Shown one piece after another: positions 39,320 through 50,991 of a DNA stretch of 64,000 nt. The notes under the pieces are model-generated. The model was not told the DNA's origin and did not search any database. It saw only the letters and a list, made by a program, of their open reading frames with translations. The translations under genes and the position numbers were made by a program. The DNA is from Nymphaea colorata. Lineage: Eukaryota > Streptophyta > Magnoliopsida > Nymphaeales > Nymphaeaceae. Numbering within the stretch: the stretch's first letter is position 1; each line of letters starts with the position of its first letter. The stretch lies in the NCBI RefSeq assembly GCF_008831285.2, contig NC_045147.1:17648854-17712853 (forward strand). Direction: 5' to 3'.

Positions 39320-42300
39320 TTTATGCACAACTTGGTTGAGGATGACAGTGTGTTGCAATGGCAGCTTCCCAAGACTACGCAGAAAGGAAGGAAGGGAACG
39401 TTTGCCTTGGGATTCAGCCTTTATCACTTCGATGGAATGTCCCCATATAGCTGCCTTGTCATTATTCTAGAAAATGTATTCAGATTCAACGACATCAGGC
39501 TTTTACAAAATATTATATTCAACATCACATGCATAGTCATCATGGCAGTAACCTAGTTGTTTGCTGCATGCCCATTTCTTAAATAACTTGTACATATTAG
39601 GCCAAGCATTACTAAATCATACAGAAATAAAAATCCGAATTCTGAAACACCAATCTTTTTTCATTGATGAGGCGAACCTTGATCTAGTGGTTTGGACATT
39701 ACTTTAATGCTTACCATTCCTTCTTCTGGTTGTCAACATTTGTACAAAACTCTGCCGTGTCTCTTCTTCCCCTATCAAGGGAGACTCCTCATTGCGCTCA
39801 CGATATGGCAATGGAAGCACGCACCCCGGCGCTACAAAACCATTCTTTTGCTCGTGAGTCTAAGTGTGCAGTTGACAATTGAACAGCCACTTATAAGTAA
39901 AAGATTTTAGAAGCAACACTGCGTAGCTTCTGTGAACTAGTCCAGAGCGTATCAGCACTGCAGAGAAGAATAATGTTAGAAACTGCTGAAGCAAAGGAAA
40001 GTTGCAGTGGAGTTGCCGTTAGCAGCAGGAACATTGCCGCGGTATGACCAACGCCATGATCGCATGAGCTTCACATAGAGAAACTTGCAGAGCTGTCTTG
40101 GCATGCTGGTCGCCTCCAAGTTCAGAGAAGTTGGTGTTGGTGCACACAAACGACAGTTGGAGGCGGACAGAATGCCAATGGTCTCTGCAAGCAAGTCCCA
40201 TGAGAAGCTCCATGGATGAAACTCAGCGAAATGAGAAGATCAGAGAAAGGGAGATGTAGATGGTACAAGGGTTTATGACTGGCTTGTGTTTAAGAAGGGT
40301 GAAAAAGAGGTGAAATAGAAAGAGAGGTGAAATAACAGGCTGTGCTTTATTGCTTTTCTGACTTGTCCTTAAAGGAGGAGGCAAGGATGTCGCCCACTTG
40401 ACTTATTACCATGGCTGCAATGACAGCTTTCATGATTTAGGTGACCGCTTGTGACGGTCAAGCGAAGGATGTGGAGTTGTACGAGGGGCCACACGATGGT
40501 CCCATCTCGAGAGATCCAACGGAGAGACGGAGAGCGTCCGCCATTATCATCGTTCTTCAAGGCACAGGGATTTTTAGCGGTTCCATTCTTTGGTAACGAC
40601 GAGCTTTGTCGTTGGGGACAAGCAGAACAGCCCGAGAGGCACGGTCTGCTGCTGCCGCAGGCCGCGGGCGCTCATCTCGGCTCGAAGCCCGGAAGGAGGA
40701 GTGCTTTTCGGCAGATGCAGCAGTTTAAGGCGATCATACGAAGGCTTCCGTCGTTGTCGCAAGAACGTGACTGCAAATTAATTCGCACTGAAATGAGACG
40801 ATTGCTGCCGCAAATGTTATGTATCGATCGATCGCGAATGAACCAACAGCTGCCACAAAATGAATTCGATCAGTCTATCATATTAATGCAGCAGGAGATG
40901 ATGTGTGACTGATCAGCTTCCATGATGCGTAATCTTCTTCAAATTAATTGATTAACATCATGGGTTGGTGGTTGCTTTCAATGAAATTAATGTTGGACTC
41001 CATGAATGCAACTTAGTTTTACGTTTCTATATGAAAACTGTCGATTTTTTTGGACTTTTCAGACAAATATTCCAAGATATACACATTGGCGGTGCACGTA
41101 CGCCCTGTTTCTGATTGTTCCTTCCTCCATTATTTTGTCCTTATGTTAAGGGATCCACCCTGCGGGAATTGCACTCAACTTATTTCGGGGATTCACTGTA
41201 ATTGCTTAGTGACCAGGGTGAGATGTGACTACCAAACCTCAAGCAGACAGCAACAGAAGAAACCACGACTAAAGATTGCGTCACTATAGTGCAAGGGCTT
41301 GCCATTTTACAAAAACTGATGTAGCTTTCAAACAGTTTTTTTTTTTTTGTTTCATAAAACAAAGTGGTTCCAGTTTTATTTTCAACGAACAAGTCATAAG
41401 AAACACATCTGTTACTGTAAGATTGGCAAGAAAAATTTCAGACATTTGATAAACTTAGTATGCTATATTAGATTTCAGCAATTACATATTTTCTCATAAT
41501 TAAAAATATGGTCAACGGTCTCTTCAACAAATATCGTTGAACCATAACAAGCACATCTATGTGTGAGATATTCGTGAATTTTAATACCCATATCTGTTAT
41601 CCATGTTTCACCAGTTTTCTCTCTCTCTCTCTCTCTCTTTTTTTTTTTTGTACACACGAGTTGGGGTTTGGCTGGGCATCTGGCGGTCTATATGCAGGGA
41701 TATGAGTATTTTAAGCGCCGAAAACTACAGAGTGTATAAATAGCGAATCTTCCTTCTTTTTCACTCCTTTTCACAAATTTGACCTTGTAGCCATGTTGAA
41801 CGTCATGGTCAATTTGATCTGAATTGAAACTAAAAACGTTGCTTTACGGTTCTTCCACATAAGGAGAAGGACATTTTTGTAGCTTGATTGGCACCAATTT
41901 TTGTGCCATACAAGTAGTTCACATTTTTTATTATTTATTTTCTTTCAACCATTCATCTACAAATAAAATTGTTCCATATCTATATAACATTTTAAGTGTA
42001 AGTATATAGAATTGAAATATAAAAATTAAGTTTGAGGATCGATCTTAGGACTGTTTGTCTCCTCCCTGAGTTGATTCAGTTGAGCATGTGCCCACCAAAA
42101 AATCCCTGCCTAATTCATAAGAGTTTGCAACATAGGTAATTTTCATGACGAGGCCCTAGATTTAATGCTTGCCCATGCCCAGTGGGACCTCGATAAGGAT
42201 GGCTGCCGGTGGGTACCCGGTACTCACTCGATATAGGCCGGATTTAGGCTAAAAAAAACCCGGCTTGGGCCTGAGATAGGACTGATCCCTGATAACTTTA

Positions 42301-43860
42301 AAAGAATATTTTTTATTAGTAACAATAGTTCAATTATTACTAAAACTTTCGTTATTTACATATCGACGGTCTCTTTTTGATGTATCAATAGTGTCCCTCA
42401 GCCAAAATTTTTTGGCTCTCCTACTAACTTGCACCGGAGTTGACACTTACGAAAATTGAAGCAAGACACTGGCATTGGTGACTCTATGAGATAAGCCAAA
42501 TTCCTTGGAAAAGACCGAAACTGTTTCATCAAAACCTCCATGAAAGCTCCCCTTTTCCGAGTTATTTTTCCCAATAAATTAAATGCAATATCTTGGTGTT
42601 CAAAACTATGGTAATCAATAGCAGAAAGGTTATGTAGTATGAACTGTATCTTGAAAACCATATATATCCTTTATGGTGATCCCGATGTTATTAATATTGC
42701 AGTGTATTGTCTGATGCGTGTTACATGGGCTCTTTGCTGATAAAATGCAGAGCTGCTACGGGTTTTTATATATTTTATATTTAGATCAATCCAAACTCGC
42801 TCCTATGAAATTGAAATTACCTGAGGTTGTGTTTGATAGCCTTGGATCCAAAATCTCATGCGGAATTTAAATCCACATTAGGTTAAACAAACAATGAATT
42901 TCTCAAGTACTGATCTCAAATGTGTGCTACCTTGCGGTTTTATTTGGGGAGGGTCTGACTAAGTATCCATGGTTTTAAAATCTGTGGTAGCTTTGCACAC
43001 AAGATCTGAGACTATCAAACACAGCTTGAGGTTTTTGGAGGTCCAACGAGGCATGTGTTACAGTTTCGGGTCGGGGAAGAAAGCGGTTTCGACTCTGATA
43101 GCTAAATTCAGGGGAATACTTGGGAAGAAGTTAATGAAGAAGCCAAATATATGATCAATGGTAAAATGTCCATAATGAGATAAGATATTGGTGTTGATCT
43201 GACACTCTAATAGTAAGTGGACAGAAGCATGCATCGCTATATAAAACATTTCTAGTTAGGTTTCTGATCATGACTTGGGTCAAACTAAGTCTAAATGGAG
43301 ATACTGACCCAAATCAAACGGGAGACCAAACGGTGAATCAAGATTTGATCCTTTTTTTTTACGCTAATTCACATGACATTGAAGAAAACAGATCAGATTC
43401 AAATTGGGCATCTTCATTTGGAGTCCAAAGTTTTCTTCTGCTGTTATGTATCCAGGTCAATAATTGTGAAACGCTTCATTCCTCAACTGCATCAACATGT
43501 TATATACAATCAAATTGCATTGGCTCAACGAGCATAGTATAGTTGGTCGGTTTTTTACTGCATGTTGATGAAGTATCTATGTTTTGATTTTCATAGGCGC
43601 TATTCCTTTCAACTGTAAAAGGTGAGATTGCTCCGTCGAGCTGAAAGTAGCCTACTGCCCACACAGGCTCCAACACAACCCAAGACCTTAGAGACAAGCC
43701 CAGGACCTTAGGGGCAAGAGGAATGGAAGGGCCGAAGGACCTCTTTTCTGGGCGATAGATTGTTAACTTCCTACTTACAAGAATCATACGAAGCATGTGA
43801 CCTTGATCACCTTCCAGAGGTTATGGGCCTTTGAACTAATGTTCCAACTCAGCTACTGAG
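39320..43860. other. Intergenic DNA without a recognised gene
   Basis: About 4.5 kb. GC rises at 39970-40260 and 40440-40910, where open frames occur on the minus and plus strands. These have moderately even codon usage but no family resemblance, so I do not call genes. A (CT)n run lies at 41619-41638 and a partial GGGTACCCGG-type repeat at 42195-42290. Confidence 0.4.
42195..42290. repeat. Partial copy of the GGGTACCC-type dispersed repeat
   Basis: Contains GTGGGTACCCGGTACTCACT and ACCCGGCTTGGGCCTG, words shared with the ends of the repeats at 35860-36175 and 61586-61975. Confidence 0.45.
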
Positions 43861-43980
43861 GCAGTCCAAGTACTCTAACCCACTAGACATTAGTCACTAT
43901 CCTTTAGGAAGTACACATATATAAAGTGGACATGGCAAAATGTGTCAGACACCAACCAGCAGCATCAAACGTTAGATTTT

Positions 43981-44169
43981 TTATCCGAGTGGTTTTCCAG
44001 CACAGAGGAACAGTACATCCCACTTTTGACTCAACTGGCCTCGCTTTTGAGGCAATGGTTCGTGGTGCGGAGACTTTGATTCATTATTGGCACTGAGTTT
44101 TATATGACCACCAGTGGGATCATTTTCAACTCTTCCAACGTGGTTTCTGACCATCAGTGGCGCTTCCAT
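43981..44169 (-). other. Conserved 62-codon open frame, copy A (unknown)
   Basis: A short minus-strand frame starting MEAPLMVRNH and ending CAGKPLG. It is also intact in copy B (50340-50528) with about seven substitutions and no frameshift or stop. I do not recognise it, and survival may reflect only the recency of the duplication. It may be an exon of the same unknown gene as the fragment at 44882-45043. Confidence 0.3.
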
Positions 44170-44584
44170 TTGGAAGCATCACATCAGGGTTGCTCATCAT
44201 CCATGTCCATGCTCGAGTTTGCATAGAGTTTGCCCCTTTAATAACACAAAGCTTCTTGACCCGTAGAGGGTGTTTGGCAACCGTACATTAGAAGGTTCAC
44301 ATTTTATTTAAAATAACTATGTAGCACGAATTAAGAGGTCTGGCTTTTATCTCTTACTGGTCTCTCTCTCTTTCTCTTGTCCAGAGGATGTCCATTTTGC
44401 CATTAGATTGATGCACCGCTGTACGTCTGCGGCTACGTGACTGTGTCGCCTCGTCTTTCTTCTCTCTTCTTGCCTCTCTTCTTCTTATGTGCATTGTATT
44501 GTATATTTCATCTTTTGCACTTGTTTTTGCGGTTTGTTTTTGTATCTAGAGGACCTCTTGTCCTCGAATTTTGTTATATATTCC

Positions 44585-44658
44585 CATTTTATCGACTCTT
44601 TCTCTCTCTTTTTCTCTCTCTCTATATATATATATAGAGGTTAGAGATGAAAACCATA

Positions 44659-44730
<72 letters not shown>
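44585..44730. repeat. CT / TA / GA microsatellite cluster
   Basis: A CT-rich stretch, a short TA run, then (TA)n at about 44661-44697 followed by (GA)n to 44728. The TA-GA junction is shared with 53072-53138 in the duplicated copy. Confidence 0.88.
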
Positions 44731-44881
44731 TTTCTAAAATATTCTAGTAACATGCAAAGCAAATCAAGTTCATCAAGGAACGTAAATCCTCATTTGCTAA
44801 AAGGAGGGAGGGCCACTCGACCAAAAGAAGGCCGTGAAACACACTCTTCTAAAAGATAATATTCCCTTTAGATTTCAGCCA

Positions 44882-45043
44882 TCACTGCCTAACTTTAGAA
44901 AAGTCGTATTCCTTGGAAGAAATCTTGCGTTTGGGATCACGCAAAACACAACCAAATTCTAAAACTCCAACGTCATAGCTGTCAGCAGGAACAGCAAAAT
45001 CAAGAAATTTGTGCTCCCACGCGAAACGATGAAATGGAAAATT
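44882..45043 (-). pseudogene. Copied terminal exon of an unrecognised gene, copy A
   Basis: Encodes NFPFHRFAWEHKFLDFAV... to ...EYDFSKVRQ and a TGA stop. Similarity to copy B begins exactly at AATTTTCC, which is the first exon base after the acceptor in copy B. The intron and acceptor are missing here; unrelated DNA lies upstream. It is therefore an orphan exon plus 3' UTR that cannot be spliced as in copy B. I do not recognise the family. Confidence 0.55.
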
Positions 45044-45049
45044 GCACTC

Positions 45050-45369
45050 TACGTTCAGGCATTCCCCACTTATTGCCTTTGTCCAACCTTTGCTTTCCAA
45101 GTCGGACAAAGGCATGGATGCGTGGAAGGGATAAATGTAAATGGATTGATATATTTAATTGTATCCAAATCTTGTACGTATTTAATTGAATTCCACTACT
45201 AATTGAATTTCAAAATGTGCAGTTTCATAATTTTTTAAATTTGAGTTTGAGTCCAATATTTGATGGGTATTTGATAAATATTTAACAAGTAAGCAGGGTG
45301 TGTATTTCATCCTAGAGAGACGAAGCACACACCCTTTCCCCATTTCACATGATACCAAGATTCAACCTG

Positions 45370-45410
<41 letters not shown>

Positions 45411-46860
45411 TTGTTGGATCTTTTGTTACTGGAGTCTGAATTCGGCTTTAAAAAAAGGAATATGGTCTGAGTTTGAATCCAATTACAGGGACACCGATTA
45501 GTCAGATTCCTTAAAAGGCAGAGCTGGCTCCAATCCAAGCCCTTTGGTAATCAGTTCATTACCAAAACTGAAACTCAAAAGCTTGAGTCAATGACCTAAG
45601 GGGCAGTTTAGCGATAGGAAAAGTTTGTTCTTATTTTATAAATCTTCTCTAATCACAAAAATTAAAGCAGATTCATACAACAGTAACAAACCGTTAGGGT
45701 TGTTAATCAAACCCTAAAGTATGGTAACTTAAATGGCCTTCGGCTTATGAGGAATCAACACCGCAAATGAGTCCGAACTAATAGAACGTTCTTCTCATTT
45801 TCGCTTGTATCGGATTCAGTTTCGATCCAAATTCTAATGCATTTATTAGGCTCAAATATACTTTTTAGACATCCCATCATAAAGATACAACATCACATTC
45901 ACGAAACACTGCATTTCAAGCAACATAACATTTATTTTACTGAATGAATGCCTTCTTAAGAGTTGTTTGGTAGCATGGACACTATGTGAGTGTTTCATGA
46001 ACCTGCGTTGCCTTGAAGATAGAAAATCCATTGGCCACGCCTATAATTATAGAAAAGAGACATTGGCCACGCCTATAATTAAAACTGAGCATCATGCCTT
46101 GTTTGGTAACAAGGATAATGTGTTTTTTAAGGTCAAGGACATGCATCATTGAGTTGATCATTGAGTTCCGATCCAAAAAATCGACCCTCAAACCTATTAC
46201 AATCTGTATCTGACCCAGTAGTTGACTAAAAAGGTCAGGCCGTGGTGAGGTCACGGGCCCTGACAGGGGCCGGACTTAAACATAACTTCTTGAATAAGAT
46301 CTATTTCATTTTGTTAAGATCGTAAGATTTAGATGATCGATTAAAAATTAAGTCATGGTAGAGAGGAGACTTCTTTTTGACGAATTAATGAAAACAAAGT
46401 TGCTTTTGTGAGCTGGATCTAACACGGCCCATTTCAATTGAATCGAGGTAATTCCAGGGCCAGCCTGCCGGACAGGTTTTAGTCGGTCCCATATAGCTGT
46501 GTGAGGCCTTTGCGAGTTGGCTAAGCGGCCGGTGAGGTTTGGCCCGACGCCAAGCCATAGATAAACATTCAACCATGTTTCATTGACTTCGTGTCCTTCT
46601 TGAAATCGTTGGATGCACAAAGGACAGCATCACAACTTAGCTGAGGTAACTCTCGGGCAAAGTGTCATCTTTGCTAAGAACGTTGAAATAACAAAAATGT
46701 GGTTTCTATTGGCAAAATCACGAGCTTGGTGGAGCAGTGGAGATTTATCTTTTTCATGAAGAGAGAAACCAAAGAAGCTTTTTTTGGGCGCTTTGGAATG
46801 TCAGAGGCACATGCCATGCATTTTTCGAAAATGGAGCAGAAAATGTCACTAGAACTGTCC
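45050..46860. other. Intergenic DNA downstream of the PPR gene
   Basis: AT-rich, with a (TA)n run at about 45376-45405 and a 32-bp direct repeat (GGCCACGCCTATAATT at 46033 and 46065). No coding segment was recognised. The last few hundred bases before 46861 probably hold the PPR 3' UTR. Confidence 0.4.
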
Positions 46861-48249
46861 TCACGCACTTATTTCAAACTTTTTCATGATCACTCTAAGA
46901 ACCATCAATTTGTCTTCGTCACCTGCTTCCTGAAGATGGGGCAGCAAAACTTGAAATGTTTGCTTATTTGGATGGCGTCCCCTTGCCAATGATTCGTAAA
47001 GACATTCAAGAGCCCTGTCTGTCTTACCCCTAGCGCATAGGCTCGTTACCAACAGATCAAGTACATGTGCATGAGGACAACAACCTTTTCGAATTAGATA
47101 ATCCCACAATTCAATTCCTAAATCACATCGATCATTCTGACAGAAAGACTTCATCAACAGAATGACTGTCTGCATTTTTGGTAGAAATTCTTTTTCAATC
47201 ATCTTCTGGTAGAGCTTAGAGAGTACATCTATCGAATCTAAAGTCCTCAGACCACGGAATAAAGTGTTGTAAGTGACATCATCATGCTGAAGTCCTCTTC
47301 CCACCATTTCATCCATCAAGTCTACAGCTGATTTCAAATCCCCAAATCTAACATAACAACTTATCAATGCATTATATACTACAGAATCATGCTTCAGATT
47401 ATGATTCTCCATTTCATAAAATATCTGACGAGCCCTAACTGGATCTCGAGCAATGCAAAAACCATGAATTAATGTAGTGTAAGTCTCAATGGTAGGACAA
47501 CAGTTTTTTTCTTCCATCTCGCTTAGCAGTCTTAGGGCATCATCAACACAACCTTTCTTGCAAAAGGAATCGATTCTGATATTATAGGTTACTGTGTTGG
47601 GAACACAACCCCTGCGTACCAAGTCATGATAGAACAGCTCCACAGCAATAAGATTTCTGGATTCTTTGAACCCCATGAGCAAGATGTTCAAGGTCTGCGT
47701 ATTCGGCATGAACCGCCTGTGTATCTTGCGAAAGATGGCTCGAGCTTCCATCATGGGCTTCTGTGTGCAAAATGCGTAGAGAAGCACGTTGTAGGTATCA
47801 ACAGTGTGCTCGCCGACATAGCGTTCCATCCTACTGAAAGCTTCAAGTGTTTCTTCAAACGATAGGTGCCGACAGTAACGTGTTAAGACAATGCTCATTG
47901 ACTTGAGACTTATCATAGACGGATACTTCACGTGTATCTCATCAAATAACTCCCACACTTCATCAAACTTCCGCATTCGTGAAAGGATGTGAACCATCTT
48001 CTCAAACAAATCTGAAGTGAGCCTGAACTCAGAGTGTCGCCTTGCGAAATTCAAGAGCTCCAAAGCCCTGAACCCATCCGCGTGACCAGCAAACAGGCGT
48101 CCAAGTACGTTCTCGATGGAGGAGGATGAGATGGGTCTTCCAATTCGACGAAGGGTTGGCTCTTAGGGCTCTTCTGGAAATGGGTGGTCATTGATCAGCT
48201 TGCAAAATTCATCAATATCGATAAATTTGTTATCAGTAATAGCAGTCAT
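46861..48249 (-). pseudogene. P-class pentatricopeptide repeat protein, with an in-frame stop at codon 29
   Basis: A PPR RNA-binding protein of the organellar type, intronless. From the ATG at 48249 the frame reads MTAITDNKFIDIDEFCKLIN and on to ...HPFPEEP, meets TAA (48165-48163, codon 29), then continues unbroken as EPTLRRIGRPISSSSIENVL and about 11 PPR motifs to TGA (46863-46861). Clear repeats include VTYNIRIDSFCKKGCVDDAL and ETYTTLIHGFCIARDPVRAR. Residues on both sides of the stop read as the N-terminus of this family, so one base change probably made the stop. No E/DYW extension is present. There is no ATG between the TAA and the first repeats until about codon 66. The gene may be dead, read through, or restarted at a later Met. 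Its own 5' end also abuts a foreign plus-strand exon. Confidence 0.8.
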
Positions 48250-48461
48250 CTCCACTCATTGGTGGCTATGGATTTGCTTCTCCATTTTATGGTGGCTGGG
48301 GATGGTCTCCTTTCTTATTTTTCGTGATTGGGCCGAGCGTGACGGTTGGAATCGGAGGTGGGTTCGAGCTTTTCGCACTGTTCGTGCTGTTGGGAGTGAT
48401 AGGAACCATAGTTAGAAAATTCACTCGAGGAAGAAATGATGAGGATGATGACTGCTATTAA
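48246..48461 (+). pseudogene. Orphan last exon of a Gly-rich single-pass membrane protein (chloroplast-like)
   Basis: After a plausible acceptor (TAATAGCAG ending at 48245), the plus strand reads SSPLIGGYGFASPFYGGWGW, then SPFLFF, GPSVTVGIGGGFEL, a hydrophobic stretch (FALFVLLGVIGTIV) and an Arg-rich then acidic tail (RKFTRGRNDEDDDCY) to TAA. This is strongly protein-like. It resembles the C-terminus of small plastid membrane proteins, but I cannot name the family. Upstream exons are absent because the DNA there encodes the PPR on the other strand. It overlaps the first codons of the PPR reading frame, marking a junction between two unrelated genes at about 48230-48249. Confidence 0.62.
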
Positions 48462-50230
48462 GCAGGAGATTACTCTCCTTTTACTGTCAATGACTTTGTG
48501 TATAAGAGTTCCGTGTATATATATGTTGAATTTTGTATTCATTTTTTGTTACTTTTATACTGATCAACTATCTCATGGAGTAGCTCTTGTTGCCACAAAC
48601 ATGGACCGAGCAGCTGACCTAGGAAACTCGATGAACTTCTTGTGTTTGGCTTATAAAAAACTCATTAATTTGAAGTCCTAAAAGTAGGGCTTATTTGCTA
48701 GACAAATGAAGTGTTTGGTTTACTTAGGCTCATTAACCTAGTAAATGTCATAGTTCAATATTGCGTTCATGATCATTTAAAATGTTTGCATGGCCATGTA
48801 GGGTTATAGGTTAGCCTGTGTCATCTTAATTTCTTTTTTTAATAAAATTTGATAAAAAAACGTTTTATATTCACATTTAAAAACATAAAAACAAACATAA
48901 ACCCGTTTCAGCTTAGTACCTTATTTTCTAAACAGCCTTCTACAAAAGGACTGACTTGCTTCGAAGCGAGTGAACCTACGGTACATCATTCATCTTAGGG
49001 ATCGAGCTACCTCATTTTATGGCTTAGATGAGTAGCACACTAGAATGTGATAGTAACTATAAGATTTGAACCTCAATTCTATTAAGTACGAGCGGCTTTG
49101 CTACGCCCCTTGAGGCATAACACTGCTCAAATTCCACTTGCTGTTCACAACTCGGAACAAAACCATTCAGCCGTCAGCAGTAGAAGTGATGTGCGATTAC
49201 TTTTCCAAATTAAGTTCGAATTGTAGGCACCAGGAAAGTCCTAATCACATAAGTTTTTTCATATTTCATAACATGAGTCGTTCCAATAAGCCGATAAACT
49301 GAGTTAAAACGATAAATTTTTTTTTTCCTTTCCTTTTAACATGCTAATATCATTTATGCGTTGTTATAACGCTTTTAAGTGTGTTTTCTAAAATGCTAGT
49401 ATTCGTTTAATCTCTTACATTTATTTTTGCCTTCCAATATTATCCGTAACACAATAACTAATTTTTTTTCTTAGTAGATACTTTATTGACCAATAACTCT
49501 ATGAAAATGGGCATGACAACGTTGTTGCAACTTTGTTCGGGTTTGGGTTGATGACCAGAACCGATCCGTGGCTATAAAATAATCCGATTGAATTTGAAAA
49601 CGTGTTTGCACGGGTGGACAACATATCTCACCTGAAAAGCACATCGTCCAAGTCAGACACTAAACGGGAGACAAGACACACTTGCAGACGTGAGACCGGA
49701 GAGAAGGGAGTCTGATTGATAGAATGGAGCCCCATTCAAGACCGCATGTATAAGATTGTTTGTCTCCCAAAATCGAGCCATACAGAAATCAAACGGCCCA
49801 CTAGAAGTTTTTGTACGGCTACTTTTTATATCGTTATTTAAACCCATACGACTTTTGAACAATTAAGTGAAGATGCGATTCGTTCACATCCTTAATAAGG
49901 AGGTCAAACAAATTAGGCTCGAGATTAATTGAAACAAATCAAATGGGTCCGAAGGCTTGGTTTGGTCTTGAACTGGATCCAAAAGGATTAGGAACAAGCA
50001 AAGCCTGTTCAAACCCGCCTCGAAAAGCAGGTCCGTAACTGGATCTCATTCAAAATGTCAAATCAGGCAAATGATCTAAATGGGATCCAACAAGTAAAAT
50101 TCGGATCTCTCATCGGGTAAGTTGCAGACGATCCGTGGTCGACCAATTGCATATTAGAAAAGGAATGAAAGCACCATCGGAAAATACAAAGCCTTGCAAT
50201 AAAAATCGTAGAATATTCGAATTGATCCGC
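48462..50230. other. Intergenic DNA, TE-like and AT-rich
   Basis: The first about 100 bases after the orphan exon are T-rich and look like a 3' UTR. The rest has no recognised gene. The stretch 49500-50120 has words typical of old plant transposon DNA but no diagnostic domain. Confidence 0.4.
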
Positions 50231-50339
50231 AGTTCAAGTACTCTAACCCACTAGTATCCTCTAGGAAGTACACATATATAAAGTGGACATGAGAAAATGT
50301 GTCAGACACCAACCAGCACAGCATCAAACGTTAGATTTT

Positions 50340-50528
50340 TTATCCGAATGGATTTCCAGCACAGAGGAACAGTACATCCCACCATTGACTCAACTGGCCT
50401 CGCTTTTCGGGCAATGGTTCGTGGTGCGGAGACTTTGATTCATTATTGGCACTGAGTTTTACATGACCATCAGTGGGATCATTTTCAACTCTTCCAATGT
50501 GGTTTCTGACCATCAGTGGCGCTTTCAT
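50340..50528 (-). other. Conserved 62-codon open frame, copy B (unknown)
   Basis: Partner of 43981-44169, starting MKAPLMVRNH and ending CAGNPFG. Both copies keep the frame and the stop position. Function is unknown and it may not be expressed. Confidence 0.3.
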
Positions 50529-50624
50529 TTGGCAGCATCACATCAGGGTTGCTCGTCATTCATGTCCATGCTCGAGTGATCCGTCTGTTAACATAAATAC
50601 CAAGAAGACTTTCAAAGTGAATTA

Positions 50625-50816
50625 CTTGAGAGATCAAAAGTCATGTCTCTTAAGGGATGACAAGTCATCTATGTTGAGAGATGAAAAATCATGTCTTTTG
50701 AGAGACGAAAAGTCATGTTTGTTGAAAGACGAAAAGTCATGTCTGTTGAAAGACGAAAAGTCATGTCTGTTGAAAGATGAAAAGTCATGTCTGTTGAAAG
50801 ATGAAAAGTCATGTTT
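50625..50816. repeat. 24-bp minisatellite, 8 copies
   Basis: Eight head-to-tail units of exactly 24 bp, consensus TTGAAAGATGAAAAGTCATG plus TCTG. The unit length is a multiple of three, so the array is open on the plus strand as an octapeptide repeat (LKDEKSCL-like) within an open frame to 50850. It is also open on the minus strand. The central units are nearly identical and the outer ones diverged, as expected for slippage or unequal exchange. It is absent from copy A. Confidence 0.92.
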
Positions 50817-50991
50817 CTTGGAAATTAAAGTCTGTAACTCTTCTATATAAAGGAGTCTCTCCATCAAAGAAATGCAAGCAAGAAATGATAGGTAGGCCTA
50901 TTGATTGAACCACTTTAAAAATTCATGTACTTTTAAATATTTCTTCACTTTAATTTCTAACACCATCTATTTAGAGGGTGTTTGGCAACAG

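Larger units (their letters stand above)
43867..45043. repeat. Segmental duplication, copy A
   Basis: Blocks shared with copy B: 43867-44217 (with 50234-50576), a GAGGGTGTTTGGCAAC word at about 44266 (with about 50976), 44285-44372 (with 52467-52558), the (TA)n(GA)n run and its flank, and 44730-45043 (with 53372-53687). Block order and orientation are kept. The first and last blocks match at well over 90% by eye. Copy A is compact (about 1.2 kb) and copy B is expanded to about 3.5 kb. Confidence 0.85.

Noticed and set aside
39976..40260. Minus-strand frames with coding-like composition (for example ETIGILSASNCRLCAPTPT)
   Set aside because: The better-looking frame has no upstream ATG and the ATG-led frame is a different one. 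No family recognised, so no gene called. A transcript or homology search would settle it.
40451..40912. 153-codon plus-strand open frame in a GC-richer patch
   Set aside because: No domain or family resemblance. Other frames are also partly open because of the higher GC.
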